Shown piece after piece: positions 14,099-22,290 of a stretch of DNA of 41,279 nt (the first letter of the stretch is position 1; each line of letters opens with the position of its first letter). Position numbers and translations under genes: made by a program. The notes under the pieces are model-generated. The model had not been told where the DNA came from. It worked only from the letters and a program-made list of their open reading frames with translations, and searched no databases. The DNA lies in the IMG/VR virus record IMGVR_UViG_3300038450_000038, positions 1 through 41,279 of that record, one strand, 5' to 3'. The stretch comes from a virus.

Positions 14099-15835
14099 AT
14101 GAGTATCTTTGGAACACCGGTATTTAGTTCGGCGGCAGGATGGAGTTCGGGGAGTCTGTCGTCTAGCTCGCTTAACACCAATGTTGGTGACTTGATCGTT
14201 GCATATGTATCTGGTAACGCAATTACTCCGCCCTTTAGCGTTCAAGATACTGCTGACTCGATTGCTTACACACCGTTGACGCTGCGCGTTAGTTCTGTTG
14301 ATGGACGTGATGGGCAGTGGTTCTATCACATCGCGACGAAAGCAAATGCGGCCAACACTGTAACCGTTACTTTTACTACTCCATACGCTATTGATGGGTT
14401 ACTTGTTTGGGATGTTCCGATTACAGGCGGTACTCCAGCGTATGATGTAGACACCGATTTTCAAGTAAATGCGGCATATACAAATCCCGTTTTGTCGCCT
14501 TCGTTCAGTACGGTGGGAACGGATGAGATTGTTTTCGCGGCAATGGACGACTCATCACGCGGCGGTGGTGGTTCTTGGACTCAGGGTTCAGGTTACACGC
14601 TTGGCGGTGTGACGTCGCCGTACGGCGAGAACGCTGGAGAGCATCAGATATTTAGTAGTCCGCAAACGGGAATCACAGCATCGTTCGTAGGCAGTTCGTA
14701 TGGGCAGGTAGACGTCACTGCGGTAGCGTTCAAACTTCAAGAAACTTGTTCAACGCCGAGCTTCAGTCCAAACAGTTGCAATCAAGGACCGTCTTGTACA
14801 GTTACGGCAACTTCTACCACTGGCTCAACGATTTGGTATACGACGGATGGTACGACTCCAACTGTCGGCGGTGGTGGTACAACTTCATCTGTCGCTAGTG
14901 GTAGCACAATCTCAATCTCAAGTACGACAACTGCAGTCAAGGGAGTTGCGGCTAAGACAAACTATTCTAATAGCTCCGAGGGAGATTCGGGTACTTATAC
15001 AATCAACGGCGCCGTAGCGACTTGCACTTTCTCTCCTGTAGCGGGTGCTTATGACCCGGCACAAACTGTCAGCATCATAAACACTAACCACACTCTGTCT
15101 GGTTTCCAGATTTACTATACCACGAATGGTGATACGCCTGACAACACAAAGTTTGCGTATACTTATGGAACCACGATTCCAATTAGTGCGTCTTGCACAC
15201 TTAAGGCTATAGCTTACGCGACGAACTATTCCAACAGCGCGGTTACTTCAGCAGCTTACACAATCACATACACGATCTCAGGCAATGTTGGGCTTACGGG
15301 GAGTTTGGCTACATCGACTTCAGTGGGTTGGACTGGCAACAATAGTACGAGCGGAAGTGTCACTCCAGCATCTGATGGTAGCTATTCGATTACAGGTTTG
15401 CTTTCTACCGTAACGTACACAATCACGCCAGTCAAGGGCACGTATTCGTTCACCCCGGCGTACCACGAAGAAACCATCTCTGCAGCAGACGTTACAGGCG
15501 ACAATTTCAGTGCAACTTATCTTCAGGTCGCTACCACGACATTCTCTCCTGTTGCTGGCACCTATACAAGCGCTCAAACAGTCACATTTAACAACACGAA
15601 CTCCAGTTTGTCCGGGTTCCATATGTATTGGAATACAACTGGTTCTCCAACCACGGGTTCAACTCTTTATACAGGCCCTATTACGGTCAGTGCAACAGAG
15701 ACAGTCTATGTTCTTGCCGTCGCTACGGGCTATGCCAACAGCGCAGTCGGTTCGGCAGCGTATACAATAGGACTTGCTCCTGCACCAACTATCGCGCAGT
15801 ATATCCATCCTATGCACCAACTCGCGCAAGTGTAA
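14099..15835 (+). CDS. Multidomain surface protein with Ig/chitobiase-type repeats (578 aa)
   Basis: Residues about 1-215 form a Ser/Gly-rich beta domain with VTVTFTTPYAIDGLLVWDV. Then come three modules of the chitobiase/beta-hexosaminidase C-terminal type (about 216-300, 301-395, 478-560), each reading FSP..(G)AY or similar, IYYTTNGDTP, and A(I/V)A..YSNS. Between the second and third is a carboxypeptidase-regulatory-like module (TYTISGNVGL..TPVKGTYSFTP). Such modules bind sugars or stabilise adhesins, so a head fibre or accessory adhesin is likely. GC-richer codons than its neighbours suggest acquisition. Confidence 0.75.
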   Translation: MSIFGTPVFSSAAGWSSGSLSSSSLNTNVGDLIVAYVSGNAITPPFSVQDTADSIAYTPLTLRVSSVDGRDGQWFYHIATKANAANTVTVTFTTPYAIDGLLVWDVPITGGTPAYDVDTDFQVNAAYTNPVLSPSFSTVGTDEIVFAAMDDSSRGGGGSWTQGSGYTLGGVTSPYGENAGEHQIFSSPQTGITASFVGSSYGQVDVTAVAFKLQETCSTPSFSPNSCNQGPSCTVTATSTTGSTIWYTTDGTTPTVGGGGTTSSVASGSTISISSTTTAVKGVAAKTNYSNSSEGDSGTYTINGAVATCTFSPVAGAYDPAQTVSIINTNHTLSGFQIYYTTNGDTPDNTKFAYTYGTTIPISASCTLKAIAYATNYSNSAVTSAAYTITYTISGNVGLTGSLATSTSVGWTGNNSTSGSVTPASDGSYSITGLLSTVTYTITPVKGTYSFTPAYHEETISAADVTGDNFSATYLQVATTTFSPVAGTYTSAQTVTFNNTNSSLSGFHMYWNTTGSPTTGSTLYTGPITVSATETVYVLAVATGYANSAVGSAAYTIGLAPAPTIAQYIHPMHQLAQV

Positions 15836-15844
15836 GAGATAATT

Positions 15845-18094
15845 ATGCCCCAAACTATAACAGGTGAGCAAGCAGTAACAAGTGCAACTGGCAGTAATGC
15901 TATTGGTACAGGTCCAACTCCAGGAAGTCCTGAAGGAACGACCAATGCCGCTATTACAGACCCTAATGCTCTAGTTGACCTTGCCAACCTGAAACAGTGG
16001 ACGCTAGATCAACTTCAGAGGCTCCGTAACTTCCGTCGGCCTTACGACCAACGTAGAGCTTATTTCTATCGTCAGTATATCGGACAGCGTGATCGTCGGA
16101 ACTATCCCGACAACATGACACCACGCTCGAATACCTTTGTTCCATACCCATCTAGTGATACTGAAGCAGTTGTCTCTCGTATTCAAGATGCCTTCTTCAG
16201 TATTGATCCGCCAATCGAGTGTCGGCCTCGTGGCGGTACAGATGACAGCGCCTTCAAGATGCAACTGGTGATGTTAACGGCTCTGCATCGGGCAAAGTGG
16301 ATCAAGTCCATTGAACTGTTCGCTCGTGATCTGTGTATCTATGGTCATGCAGGAATTAAGGTTGACTGGGATTGGGACTATGATATGATTACAGGCCCAG
16401 AGCCAATCTATCAAATGATGCCTGTTATAGACCAGAATACCCAACAGCCAGTTGTTGATCCGAGAGATGGCCAGCCAGTTCAGATTCCAGTTACAGGACC
16501 AGATGGCAATCCGATTATTATCGGGACTAAGATGGTTACAAAGCGCGTCCCAAGGAATTGCCCAAAGCTGATTCCTATTGATATTTATGATCTGCTCGTT
16601 GATCCTGATGAAAAAATTATTGCTCACGTTATGGAATTAAGTTGGGGAGAACTCAGGCGACAATCTGAGAACAACCCCGATCTCTATCGTCCAGAAGCAA
16701 TTGCTGAGTTGACTCGTAGGCTCTCGCAATACAAGGACCTGGACCGCGATGGAATCATTATTCGTATTGCGGAAGTGTGGGATGATACTAAAAAGACAGT
16801 CACTCAAGTAACTTTCGGAGAGGATGCCGATGCAATCGGATGGAAGGATCGAAGATACCAGTACAGAAATGCGAGTTATTCTGCATATAAGAGACGGGTG
16901 TATAATGGACCGCCCTGCTTGCTTTACACTGGGGAAAATCCGTTCGCTCACAAGCGAATGCCCATCCTCCATACCGCTTACATCAAAGTTAAGGGAGATA
17001 CTTATGGGATCGGACTGATCGAGAAGATCAGCGACCTCTCTGAAGGTGTCAATGTCCTTACCAACATGGTTACAGACAACTGGAACCTGGGAATCAACAA
17101 ACGATATGTCTATGACGTTCAAGTTGATATAGACCATGACCAGTTGGATATGGGCAACGTTCCTGGTGGAAAGATTGGTTGCGTTGGCAATCCGGCTAAT
17201 GCGATCTTCCCACTCCCTTCATTCGTCCCGCAAGCTGGCGACTATCAAATCATTGACTTGTATCGTGGAATGATTGAGATGGTATCTGGTATTTCGGACT
17301 TTTATGCTAAGGGTGTTGGAACACCATCTGGAAACCGCACATCTAGTGGCATCAGCCAGGTTATCAATGAGAGCGGCTATGTCTTCAAGCTACTCATCCG
17401 CAATATTGAACTAGATGTCTTGCAGCCTCTCTGTGAGATGGTTGCTAGTATGATTCAGCAATTTGGGACCGACGAGATGGAATACTCAATTACAAATGCC
17501 TCTCCGGGTATCCCAAAGTACGGAAGAGTCAAGCTTGAAAGTCTTATTGGAAGTTATGATTTTGATTTTGTTGCAGCTAATTATGCGACTGGAAAGGTCG
17601 TAAAGCAGCGCAACTTGATGGCTTTCTATAATATAGCAATGCAAAGTCCATATTGTGTACAGAGCGAATTCCTCCGCGAAATCGCTCGCGCTATGGAAAT
17701 CCCATTTGCTAACCGGCTGCTCAAGTCCGATCAACAGGTTCAGCAAGAACAGCAAGCTCAGCAGCAACAGCAAGTTGAGATGGCTGTCATGGAGAAGCTG
17801 CTTGATACTGAATCGAAGGCCATCGTAGAAAGTTTGAAGAAAAAGGAACCCAATAGTGTTACAACCCATGCGGCTGAAGTCCAAAAGACCATTGAGGATT
17901 TCTTAGCTCAAACAGCCGGACTACCCACCGAGCCTGAAGGACCATTACCAACAGAAATCAACAGGCACGTTGGGCAACCAGCAACCGCACAGTTTGAAGG
18001 AAGCATCCCTGGCGGAACTGCCTCTGATACAATGCGCGGTTTCTCACAAAGCATGGGGGCCAATAGTTTAGGTACAGCAGGATCAGGTGAATAA
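15845..18094 (+). CDS. Portal protein, podovirus type (749 aa)
   Basis: The portal forms the dodecameric ring through which DNA enters and leaves the head. This long protein has the expected order: a Gly/Thr-rich start, an alpha/beta core (FARDLCIYGHAGIKVDWDWDY near residue 175), a VDPDEKIIAHVMELSWGEL segment, and a helical RTSSGISQVINESGYVFKLLIRNIE wing. A Gln-rich helix (about 625-650) follows and the tail is low-complexity. It lies between an adhesin-like gene and the scaffold and capsid genes, as in podoviral genomes. No catalytic motif is expected. Confidence 0.85.
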   Translation: MPQTITGEQAVTSATGSNAIGTGPTPGSPEGTTNAAITDPNALVDLANLKQWTLDQLQRLRNFRRPYDQRRAYFYRQYIGQRDRRNYPDNMTPRSNTFVPYPSSDTEAVVSRIQDAFFSIDPPIECRPRGGTDDSAFKMQLVMLTALHRAKWIKSIELFARDLCIYGHAGIKVDWDWDYDMITGPEPIYQMMPVIDQNTQQPVVDPRDGQPVQIPVTGPDGNPIIIGTKMVTKRVPRNCPKLIPIDIYDLLVDPDEKIIAHVMELSWGELRRQSENNPDLYRPEAIAELTRRLSQYKDLDRDGIIIRIAEVWDDTKKTVTQVTFGEDADAIGWKDRRYQYRNASYSAYKRRVYNGPPCLLYTGENPFAHKRMPILHTAYIKVKGDTYGIGLIEKISDLSEGVNVLTNMVTDNWNLGINKRYVYDVQVDIDHDQLDMGNVPGGKIGCVGNPANAIFPLPSFVPQAGDYQIIDLYRGMIEMVSGISDFYAKGVGTPSGNRTSSGISQVINESGYVFKLLIRNIELDVLQPLCEMVASMIQQFGTDEMEYSITNASPGIPKYGRVKLESLIGSYDFDFVAANYATGKVVKQRNLMAFYNIAMQSPYCVQSEFLREIARAMEIPFANRLLKSDQQVQQEQQAQQQQQVEMAVMEKLLDTESKAIVESLKKKEPNSVTTHAAEVQKTIEDFLAQTAGLPTEPEGPLPTEINRHVGQPATAQFEGSIPGGTASDTMRGFSQSMGANSLGTAGSGE

Positions 18095-18098
18095 TAAA

Positions 18099-18341
18099 AT
18101 GACAAAATATACCGCAGCAGGCGGATCGCCAGTTCTCGATCCTGCCCATTCTGAGAATCAAAGTGAAGAACTAAATCTCCTGGGCGCTGTTGATATGCCT
18201 ACTGTCGGTTCCAGTATGACCTGGAAGCTTGATGGTGGTAGTCTCAGCCCGTCTGTTGGAGAGAGTGACCGTCACCCCGAAAAGGAAGTAATACACATCA
18301 GAACGGAGGTCCATAGCGATGGCGATTGCCCCTGTTCGTGA
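18099..18341 (+). CDS. Hypothetical protein (80 aa)
   Basis: The ATG at 18099 follows AGGTGA nine bases upstream, five bases after the portal stop. The protein is polar, MTKYTAAGGSPVLD.., and ends in CPCS. Its last 23 bases overlap the next gene's start. It may be a small head-associated protein; no motif is recognised. Confidence 0.5.
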   Translation: MTKYTAAGGSPVLDPAHSENQSEELNLLGAVDMPTVGSSMTWKLDGGSLSPSVGESDRHPEKEVIHIRTEVHSDGDCPCS

Positions 18342-18507
18342 AGAGCCATTGATGACTAATCCCGTTGATCGAATTCAGTTTCGAGAGAAGCTGCCCAAGC
18401 TTACTGAGCCTCAGATTCATGTTCCAAGGGCTCGTGGTGTTGCTCAGACTTTCTCGAACGCCCAAGGTACACATTTTCAACCAGGATATTTCAAGCCTGA
18501 ACAATAA
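18319..18507 (+). CDS. Hypothetical protein (62 aa)
   Basis: GGAGG stands nine bases before the ATG at 18319. The product MAIAPVREEPLMTNPVD.. is Pro-rich and polar, without helices of length or metal-binding residues, ending in FQPGYFKPEQ. It is likely a short extended virion peptide by position between portal and scaffold. Function unknown. Confidence 0.5.
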   Translation: MAIAPVREEPLMTNPVDRIQFREKLPKLTEPQIHVPRARGVAQTFSNAQGTHFQPGYFKPEQ

Positions 18508-18526
18508 AAATAAAAGGAGCATTACA

Positions 18527-18742
18527 ATGAAAGACAGAAAAGAAGGCTGTGGAGGCAAGGCTCATTCCGAGCTTCCAGCGGCTTTCGTACATGAGCACTC
18601 ACCTGCCCACGGTGTTGGACTCACTTTCGCCGGAGCACATGGATTTGACCATGAAGGTCACAATGTTGCGACGAAGGAAGGGCCATTAGACATCATTGGC
18701 GGTGCCAAGGGTGCTGCTGAATTTGATGATCCAGATCGGTAA
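18527..18742 (+). CDS. His/Gly-rich hypothetical protein (71 aa)
   Basis: AAAAGGAGC lies before the ATG at 18527. The product MKDRKEGCGGKAHSEL.. holds eight histidines among glycines (VHEHSPAHG, GAHGFDHEGHN), which may bind metal, and ends with an acidic DDPDR. No family is known. It belongs to the run of small genes between portal and scaffold. Confidence 0.5.
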   Translation: MKDRKEGCGGKAHSELPAAFVHEHSPAHGVGLTFAGAHGFDHEGHNVATKEGPLDIIGGAKGAAEFDDPDR

Positions 18743-18766
18743 AATCAGTCTCGGAGGGAGACTCTT

Positions 18767-19165
18767 ATGCTTAAGCGATTGCTTGCTTGGCTGGAACCAC
18801 AGTCAAACATTGTATATCGAATAGTAGAACTACCTGAGCAAAGGACCCATTTATCAGGTGGGGATGCTGAAACTCGTTCGTCTATCGCCACACTCTCTTC
18901 GCATCCTGGATTCGTTGCACTTCTTAATAGGTTGGCTGTCCAGAATGCAGCTTTGAAAGGGCGATTAGATCATTCATTTCATAAGGACTTACGAGAAGTT
19001 GACATCCTCCAAGCTGGTGTTTTTTGGTCAAACTGGCTCAGGTCAGAACTCGAACGCGCCACTGTCGGAGCACCACAAGGACGGCAAGTTGATCCAATGG
19101 AAGAAGAGTTGGCAGCTTTCCGGGCTATTGATGCTCAGATAGAGCGAGTTGGAGAGGGTGAATAA
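18767..19165 (+). CDS. Hypothetical helical protein (132 aa)
   Basis: GGAGGGAGACTCTT precedes the ATG. The protein is helical (MLKRLLAWLEPQSNIV.., then LLNRLAVQNAALKGRLDHSFH), with an acidic C-terminal helix MEEELAAFRAIDAQIERVG. Its position just before the scaffold suggests a head-assembly factor or connector. A long-spacer copy of the dispersed motif lies within the coding region on the opposite strand. Confidence 0.55.
   Translation: MLKRLLAWLEPQSNIVYRIVELPEQRTHLSGGDAETRSSIATLSSHPGFVALLNRLAVQNAALKGRLDHSFHKDLREVDILQAGVFWSNWLRSELERATVGAPQGRQVDPMEEELAAFRAIDAQIERVGEGE
18841..18861 (-). repeat. Dispersed motif copy with 6-bp spacer
   Basis: On the minus strand CCACCT and TGGGTCCTT are separated by GATAAA instead of the usual four bases. 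It lies inside a rightward gene and faces away from the copy at 19177-19194. Confidence 0.5.
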
Positions 19166-19176
19166 GTTTCACAGGA

Positions 19177-19194
19177 CCACCTAAAAGGGTCCTA
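19177..19194 (+). repeat. Dispersed motif copy 2
   Basis: CCACCTAAAAGGGTCCTA lies in the 91-bp gap upstream of the scaffold candidate. This copy lacks the base before GGG and is also embedded in an AGGACC/GGTCCT stem. The rest of the gap holds no gene. Confidence 0.7.
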
Positions 19195-19256
19195 GTTGTT
19201 AGTCAAGCAGCCACAAGCTGCAAAGAAGTAAATCTAAAGTCCCACAAGGAACACAG

Positions 19257-20189
19257 ATGCCAGATAATCCAAATCAGCAAATTAGCCAACTAGCGCCGGG
19301 TGGTGTTATTCAATTAGAGCATCCTCCGGCTGCTCTCGACGATGCGACGTTCGATTCGCTATTCCCGAGCGATGGAGTGTCGCAAGTTGCGGCTCCACAA
19401 CAGCCACGACCAGTAGCACCACAGGGACCAGCACCACAGCCTCCGGCACCACAACCCGCGCCTGTACAACCAGCCGCGCCTTCTCAGCCATTCATTAAGG
19501 CTGAAAGGAGTGTTTACAATACACCTGAAGCTGCGGTGGAGGGCATCAATCAAAAAGATGCTCTTATCGAGAATATGCGTCAGAGGTACGCTCTCGTTAC
19601 TGGAGTTGACCCTGTAACCGGAAAGCCTATTGCTCCACAGACAGCGGAACAGGCTCCAAACTACTACAACCAGCCGAACAAGTATCTTGATGACTTGTAT
19701 GCGGCTGCTAGGCAGGGCGGACCTGAAGCCTATAGAGATGTCCAGGCGAAGTTCATGCTTGATACTTTACAGCCTCTCCAGCCACTCATACAACGAATGG
19801 CGAAGGAACAGGCCGTTGAGCAACTCTCTACTGAAATCCCGGATGTTAAGGAGTACATCAGCACCCCTGGTTATCGGAAAGCATTGGAGGCCAACTCTCA
19901 GTTAAATGAAGCTATCTCCATAGCGGAATCAGATATTCGATTCCACAACCGCCTTCCAGAGCTATACAAAACAGCCTACTGGACGGGTAAGGGGATGCAA
20001 TTGCCCGATCTATTGCGGCAGAATCAGACTCAACAAGTTCAAACTACTCAAGTCCCGGTTAGAACAACTCTTCAACCCACCACACCTGCATTGCCTACAC
20101 AGCAAGCTGCTCCCACCTTTAGATCAATGGAAGGAATAAAGGCGATCATTGCAGAAGCAGAAGGGCGAGGCGTGAAGTTGGATTTCTAA
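19257..20189 (+). CDS. Probable head scaffolding protein (310 aa)
   Basis: Scaffolds guide capsid assembly and are later removed. This protein lies directly upstream of the capsid gene. It has an acidic start, a disordered Pro/Gln/Ala-rich stretch (about residues 44-78), long charged helices in the middle (FMLDTLQPLQPLIQRMAKEQ) and a short helical basic end (IKAIIAEAEGRGVKLDF), all features of scaffolds. ATG at 19257 follows CAAGGAACACAG. No sequence motif proves the role. Confidence 0.7.
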   Translation: MPDNPNQQISQLAPGGVIQLEHPPAALDDATFDSLFPSDGVSQVAAPQQPRPVAPQGPAPQPPAPQPAPVQPAAPSQPFIKAERSVYNTPEAAVEGINQKDALIENMRQRYALVTGVDPVTGKPIAPQTAEQAPNYYNQPNKYLDDLYAAARQGGPEAYRDVQAKFMLDTLQPLQPLIQRMAKEQAVEQLSTEIPDVKEYISTPGYRKALEANSQLNEAISIAESDIRFHNRLPELYKTAYWTGKGMQLPDLLRQNQTQQVQTTQVPVRTTLQPTTPALPTQQAAPTFRSMEGIKAIIAEAEGRGVKLDF

Positions 20190-20192
20190 ACC

Positions 20193-20209
20193 ATCCTTGG
20201 GTTAAGGAT
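20193..20209 (+). promoter_or_regulatory. Hairpin covering the capsid ribosome site
   Basis: ATCCTT pairs with AAGGAT around GGGTT. The 3' arm contains much of the only plausible Shine-Dalgarno sequence (AAGGATAGG) for the capsid ATG at 20217, so folding could limit its translation. Confidence 0.4.
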
Positions 20210-20216
20210 AGGTACA

Positions 20217-20402
20217 ATGTTAAATCAGTTTCTTTCCCTCGTCGGGATGCTACTTGGTATCGGTGATGATGTTGTGACGGTCGTTACTGGCACCACGGGT
20301 GTTCCTGGCGCTGCTGGTTCACTTGCGAGTGACCAACAGGTTTACTTCTCGGCCAAGTTGCTCGAAGTTGCGGTCTTAATGACTGTGCTGGATCAGTTTG
20401 GT
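20217..20402 (+). CDS. Major capsid protein, N4-gp56 family, exon 1 (residues 1-62)
   Basis: This exon encodes the N-terminus of the main head protein, ending VLDQFG, with a segment VYFSAKLLEVAVLMTVLDQFG that matches the start of N4-gp56-type capsids. The frame runs on to a TAA at 20457 if unspliced, giving a useless 80-residue product. The 5' splice site is placed after U20402 because GUUUGGU (20396-20402) pairs fully with the internal guide GCCAAAC (20415-20421), ending in the required U-G pair. Confidence 0.85.
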
Positions 20403-20972
20403 AAATTTCTTATTGCCAAACCTAAATCTCTTCTAAATACCTTGGAAACCCTAAGTTAATAGGGTAATCAGAGGCAAGTGACGTGAATCAAATTGAATTG
20501 GCTACCCTCGCGGGGTTCTTTGCTGGAGAAGGTAGTTTGACCATCTCTGGTGGAAAATTGCCAACGCTATATGCAGCAGTCGGCAACACAGAAAGAATTT
20601 GGATTGATTTGTTTCATTCAAATTTCGACGGAACATGGTATATCGAAAAACCAAAGTATCAGGGTGCAAAGAACATCTTCCGTTGGCGTGTTGCTGGTAA
20701 TCATGCTGTGAAATTCCTAACAGCGATTCAGCCTTATCTTGTGGGCGAGAAGGCAGGTCAGTTGAATTTAGCATTAAAATTTCAATCTATTAAAAATAAG
20801 ATTGAAAATCGCAATGCTGGATTTTCTACTGAAACCCGTCTCGAATTAGATAAGTGCCGCGAAGAACTTCGCAATTTACGTCGTACAGCCGCAGAGACTA
20901 ACCGAAGAGACGCTACACCCCTAGCGAAGTGATAGTCCGAACCTGTAAGTAATTACAGAAAATGGTCCTACG
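20403..20972 (+). ncRNA. Group I intron in the major capsid gene (570 nt)
   Basis: Readable pairings: P1 20396-20402 with 20415-20421; P10 CUUAUU (20409-20414) with the 3' exon GAUAAG (20973-20978); P3 UCUCUU (20427-20432) with AAGAGA (20905-20910); P7 GACUA (20896-20900) with UAGUC (20933-20937); P8 CGCUA/UAGCG (20911-20915, 20922-20926); P9 CUGUAA/UUACAG (20943-20958) with a GUAA tetraloop. The last base is G20972. P4-P6 were not resolved and must lie around the endonuclease ORF. The exons join in frame. Confidence 0.88.
20483..20932 (+). CDS. LAGLIDADG homing endonuclease within the intron (149 aa)
   Basis: The GTG at 20483 follows a GAGGCAAG ribosome site. The N-terminus reads LATLAGFFAGEGSLTI, a LAGLIDADG helix with the catalytic acid as Glu16. 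Only one such motif is present, so the enzyme should work as a homodimer that cuts intron-less capsid alleles and spreads the intron. The last 20 codons and the TGA stop also encode the ribozyme P3, P7 and P8 strands, so the C-terminal tail NRRDATPLAK is set partly by RNA structure. Confidence 0.85.
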   Translation: MNQIELATLAGFFAGEGSLTISGGKLPTLYAAVGNTERIWIDLFHSNFDGTWYIEKPKYQGAKNIFRWRVAGNHAVKFLTAIQPYLVGEKAGQLNLALKFQSIKNKIENRNAGFSTETRLELDKCREELRNLRRTAAETNRRDATPLAK

Positions 20973-21809
20973 GATAAGGATCCGATCCCCTCGAACTCTT
21001 CCAAGACGATTCAATTCAACCGCTTGGAAAAGCTTTCAACTTCAACAACGCCGACTCAGTTGACTGAAGGTATTCCACCGGATGCCATCGGTCTTCAGAT
21101 GTCACAATATCAGGCAGTTGCAGAACAGTATGGTATAATTCTGCGGTTGTCTGATCTTGCAGAACTCACGTCGAAGCATGACGTGGTTGGTCGAGCACTC
21201 TATGTTCTCGGCTTGCATGCTGCGGAAACGTATGATATCTTAATCTTCAACGTTCTCGCTGCTGCTAGCAACGTTTATTATCCCAATAGTAAGACCTCTT
21301 CGGCAACTCTAGTAGCCAGCGATAAGGTTGGCTATGTTGATCTTACTGCTCTCCATGCAAACTTGATGGATCAAGGCGGACGGCCATTTGATGATGGCGA
21401 TTATGTGTTCGTTGTTGCTCCACAGGTTAACGCTTCAATGCTGCAAGACCCAGACTTCAAGGCTTCAAACCAGTTCGGCAAGCCCGAGCGAATTTGGCGC
21501 GGTGAGGTCCAGGAACTCAGTGGTTGGAGAATCGTCAAGACGAACGCCCCAGGATTTGCCTATGTAGCTCAGACGACTTCAGGCTATGCTGACAAGGTGT
21601 TCTACAGCTTTGCAATCGCACGGAATGCTTATCAGATTTCTGATTTGCAGAATCTTCGTGTGTATGCGGCTGCCCCTGGTGGACAGACTGACGTTTTGCA
21701 ACAGAACCGGAAGATCGGTTACAAGTTCGCTTTCAAGGCGATCATAACCAACCAGAACTGGATCACGGCAGTTATCAGCGCTGGTCAGAATACCAAGAAT
21801 CACGCGTAA
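20973..21809 (+). CDS. Major capsid protein, N4-gp56 family, exon 2 (residues 63-340)
   Basis: It begins DKDPIPSNSSKTIQFNRLEKL, the basic KTIxFxR motif typical of N4-gp56 capsids, then LTEGIPPDAIGLQMS, VAEQYGIILRLSDLAELT and AAETYDILIFNVL, in family order. Joined to exon 1 the seam reads LDQFG-DKDPIPS, with no missing or extra residues compared with intron-less relatives as I recall them. The spliced protein has 340 residues, a normal size. A strong terminator follows. Translation of exon 2 alone from internal TTG is not expected. Confidence 0.9.
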   Translation, partial: DKDPIPSNSSKTIQFNRLEKLSTSTTPTQLTEGIPPDAIGLQMSQYQAVAEQYGIILRLSDLAELTSKHDVVGRALYVLGLHAAETYDILIFNVLAAASNVYYPNSKTSSATLVASDKVGYVDLTALHANLMDQGGRPFDDGDYVFVVAPQVNASMLQDPDFKASNQFGKPERIWRGEVQELSGWRIVKTNAPGFAYVAQTTSGYADKVFYSFAIARNAYQISDLQNLRVYAAAPGGQTDVLQQNRKIGYKFAFKAIITNQNWITAVISAGQNTKNHA

Positions 21810-21827
21810 TTGATTTGGTTTCAAGCT

Positions 21828-21860
21828 GAATGAGGGTGGACAACCCGCCCTCATTCTTCT
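21828..21860 (+). terminator. Rho-independent terminator after the capsid gene
   Basis: GAATGAGGGTGG (21828-21839) pairs with CCGCCCTCATTC (21845-21856) over twelve positions including one G-U, loop ACAAC, followed by TTCT. The stem is very stable but the T-run short. High capsid expression ending here is a usual arrangement. Confidence 0.7.
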
Positions 21861-21887
21861 AATCCTACAAGGATAAGGGGTATTGAA

Positions 21888-22184
21888 ATGGCTGATACTA
21901 TCAGCAAAGCAGTAGTTACAGCAGTAGCACCAGAAGTTGACAAGTCAAATTGGGAATGGGTGGAAGTTCCTGAGCTAGATTCTTTTGGTACGCCCCATTC
22001 CGGCGTCTCAGTAAACTTTGAGCAGTTTCGCCCTGGACGGCATTTTCTAGCACCAGAACTAGCTTTTACAGTCAAGGACTTGCTTCTGAAGAAACTCCGA
22101 GCCGATCAGCGAGTGTTCCAGAAGAACACCGATCAGGTTGCTCTGAGACTCATGCAGAAGAATGGTCCTCAGAAGAAAGGATAA
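21888..22184 (+). CDS. Hypothetical protein after the capsid gene (98 aa)
   Basis: ATG at 21888 follows AAGGATAAGGGGTATTGAA. The sequence is polar at first (VAPEVDKSNWEWVEVPELDSFG) and later basic and helical (FTVKDLLLKKLRADQRVFQKN). It directly follows the capsid terminator, where head-completion or decoration proteins are common. No family recognised. Confidence 0.55.
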   Translation: MADTISKAVVTAVAPEVDKSNWEWVEVPELDSFGTPHSGVSVNFEQFRPGRHFLAPELAFTVKDLLLKKLRADQRVFQKNTDQVALRLMQKNGPQKKG

Positions 22185-22185
22185 C

Positions 22186-22290
22186 ATGATAGAGTTCGTT
22201 CATCTACTCGTTCAAGTCTGTAGTGTTGTTATCCTCTCGTTCTTTGCTGGCATTGGTTTCTATGCTGGAAAGAGACTCATGGGGGAGTAA
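22186..22290 (+). CDS. 34-residue single-span membrane protein
   Basis: This tiny gene fills the space between two genes with TAAC-ATG and TAA-ATG junctions. The product MIEFVHLLVQVCSVVILSFF, then AGIGFYAGKRLMGE, is one membrane helix with a short basic end. In the lysis-type cassette that follows, such a peptide may be a holin or antiholin; size and context are the only evidence. Confidence 0.5.
   Translation: MIEFVHLLVQVCSVVILSFFAGIGFYAGKRLMGE

Noticed and set aside
20403-20459. Stop-codon readthrough joining exon 1 to the endonuclease frame
   Set aside because: The P1/P10 guide pairings and in-frame exon junction explain the arrangement better, and the two frames are not the same.
21024-21809. 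Separate capsid gene starting at the internal TTG at 21024
   Set aside because: The frame extends upstream through capsid-like sequence to the intron 3' splice site, and the splice pairings give a complete N4-gp56 N-terminus.
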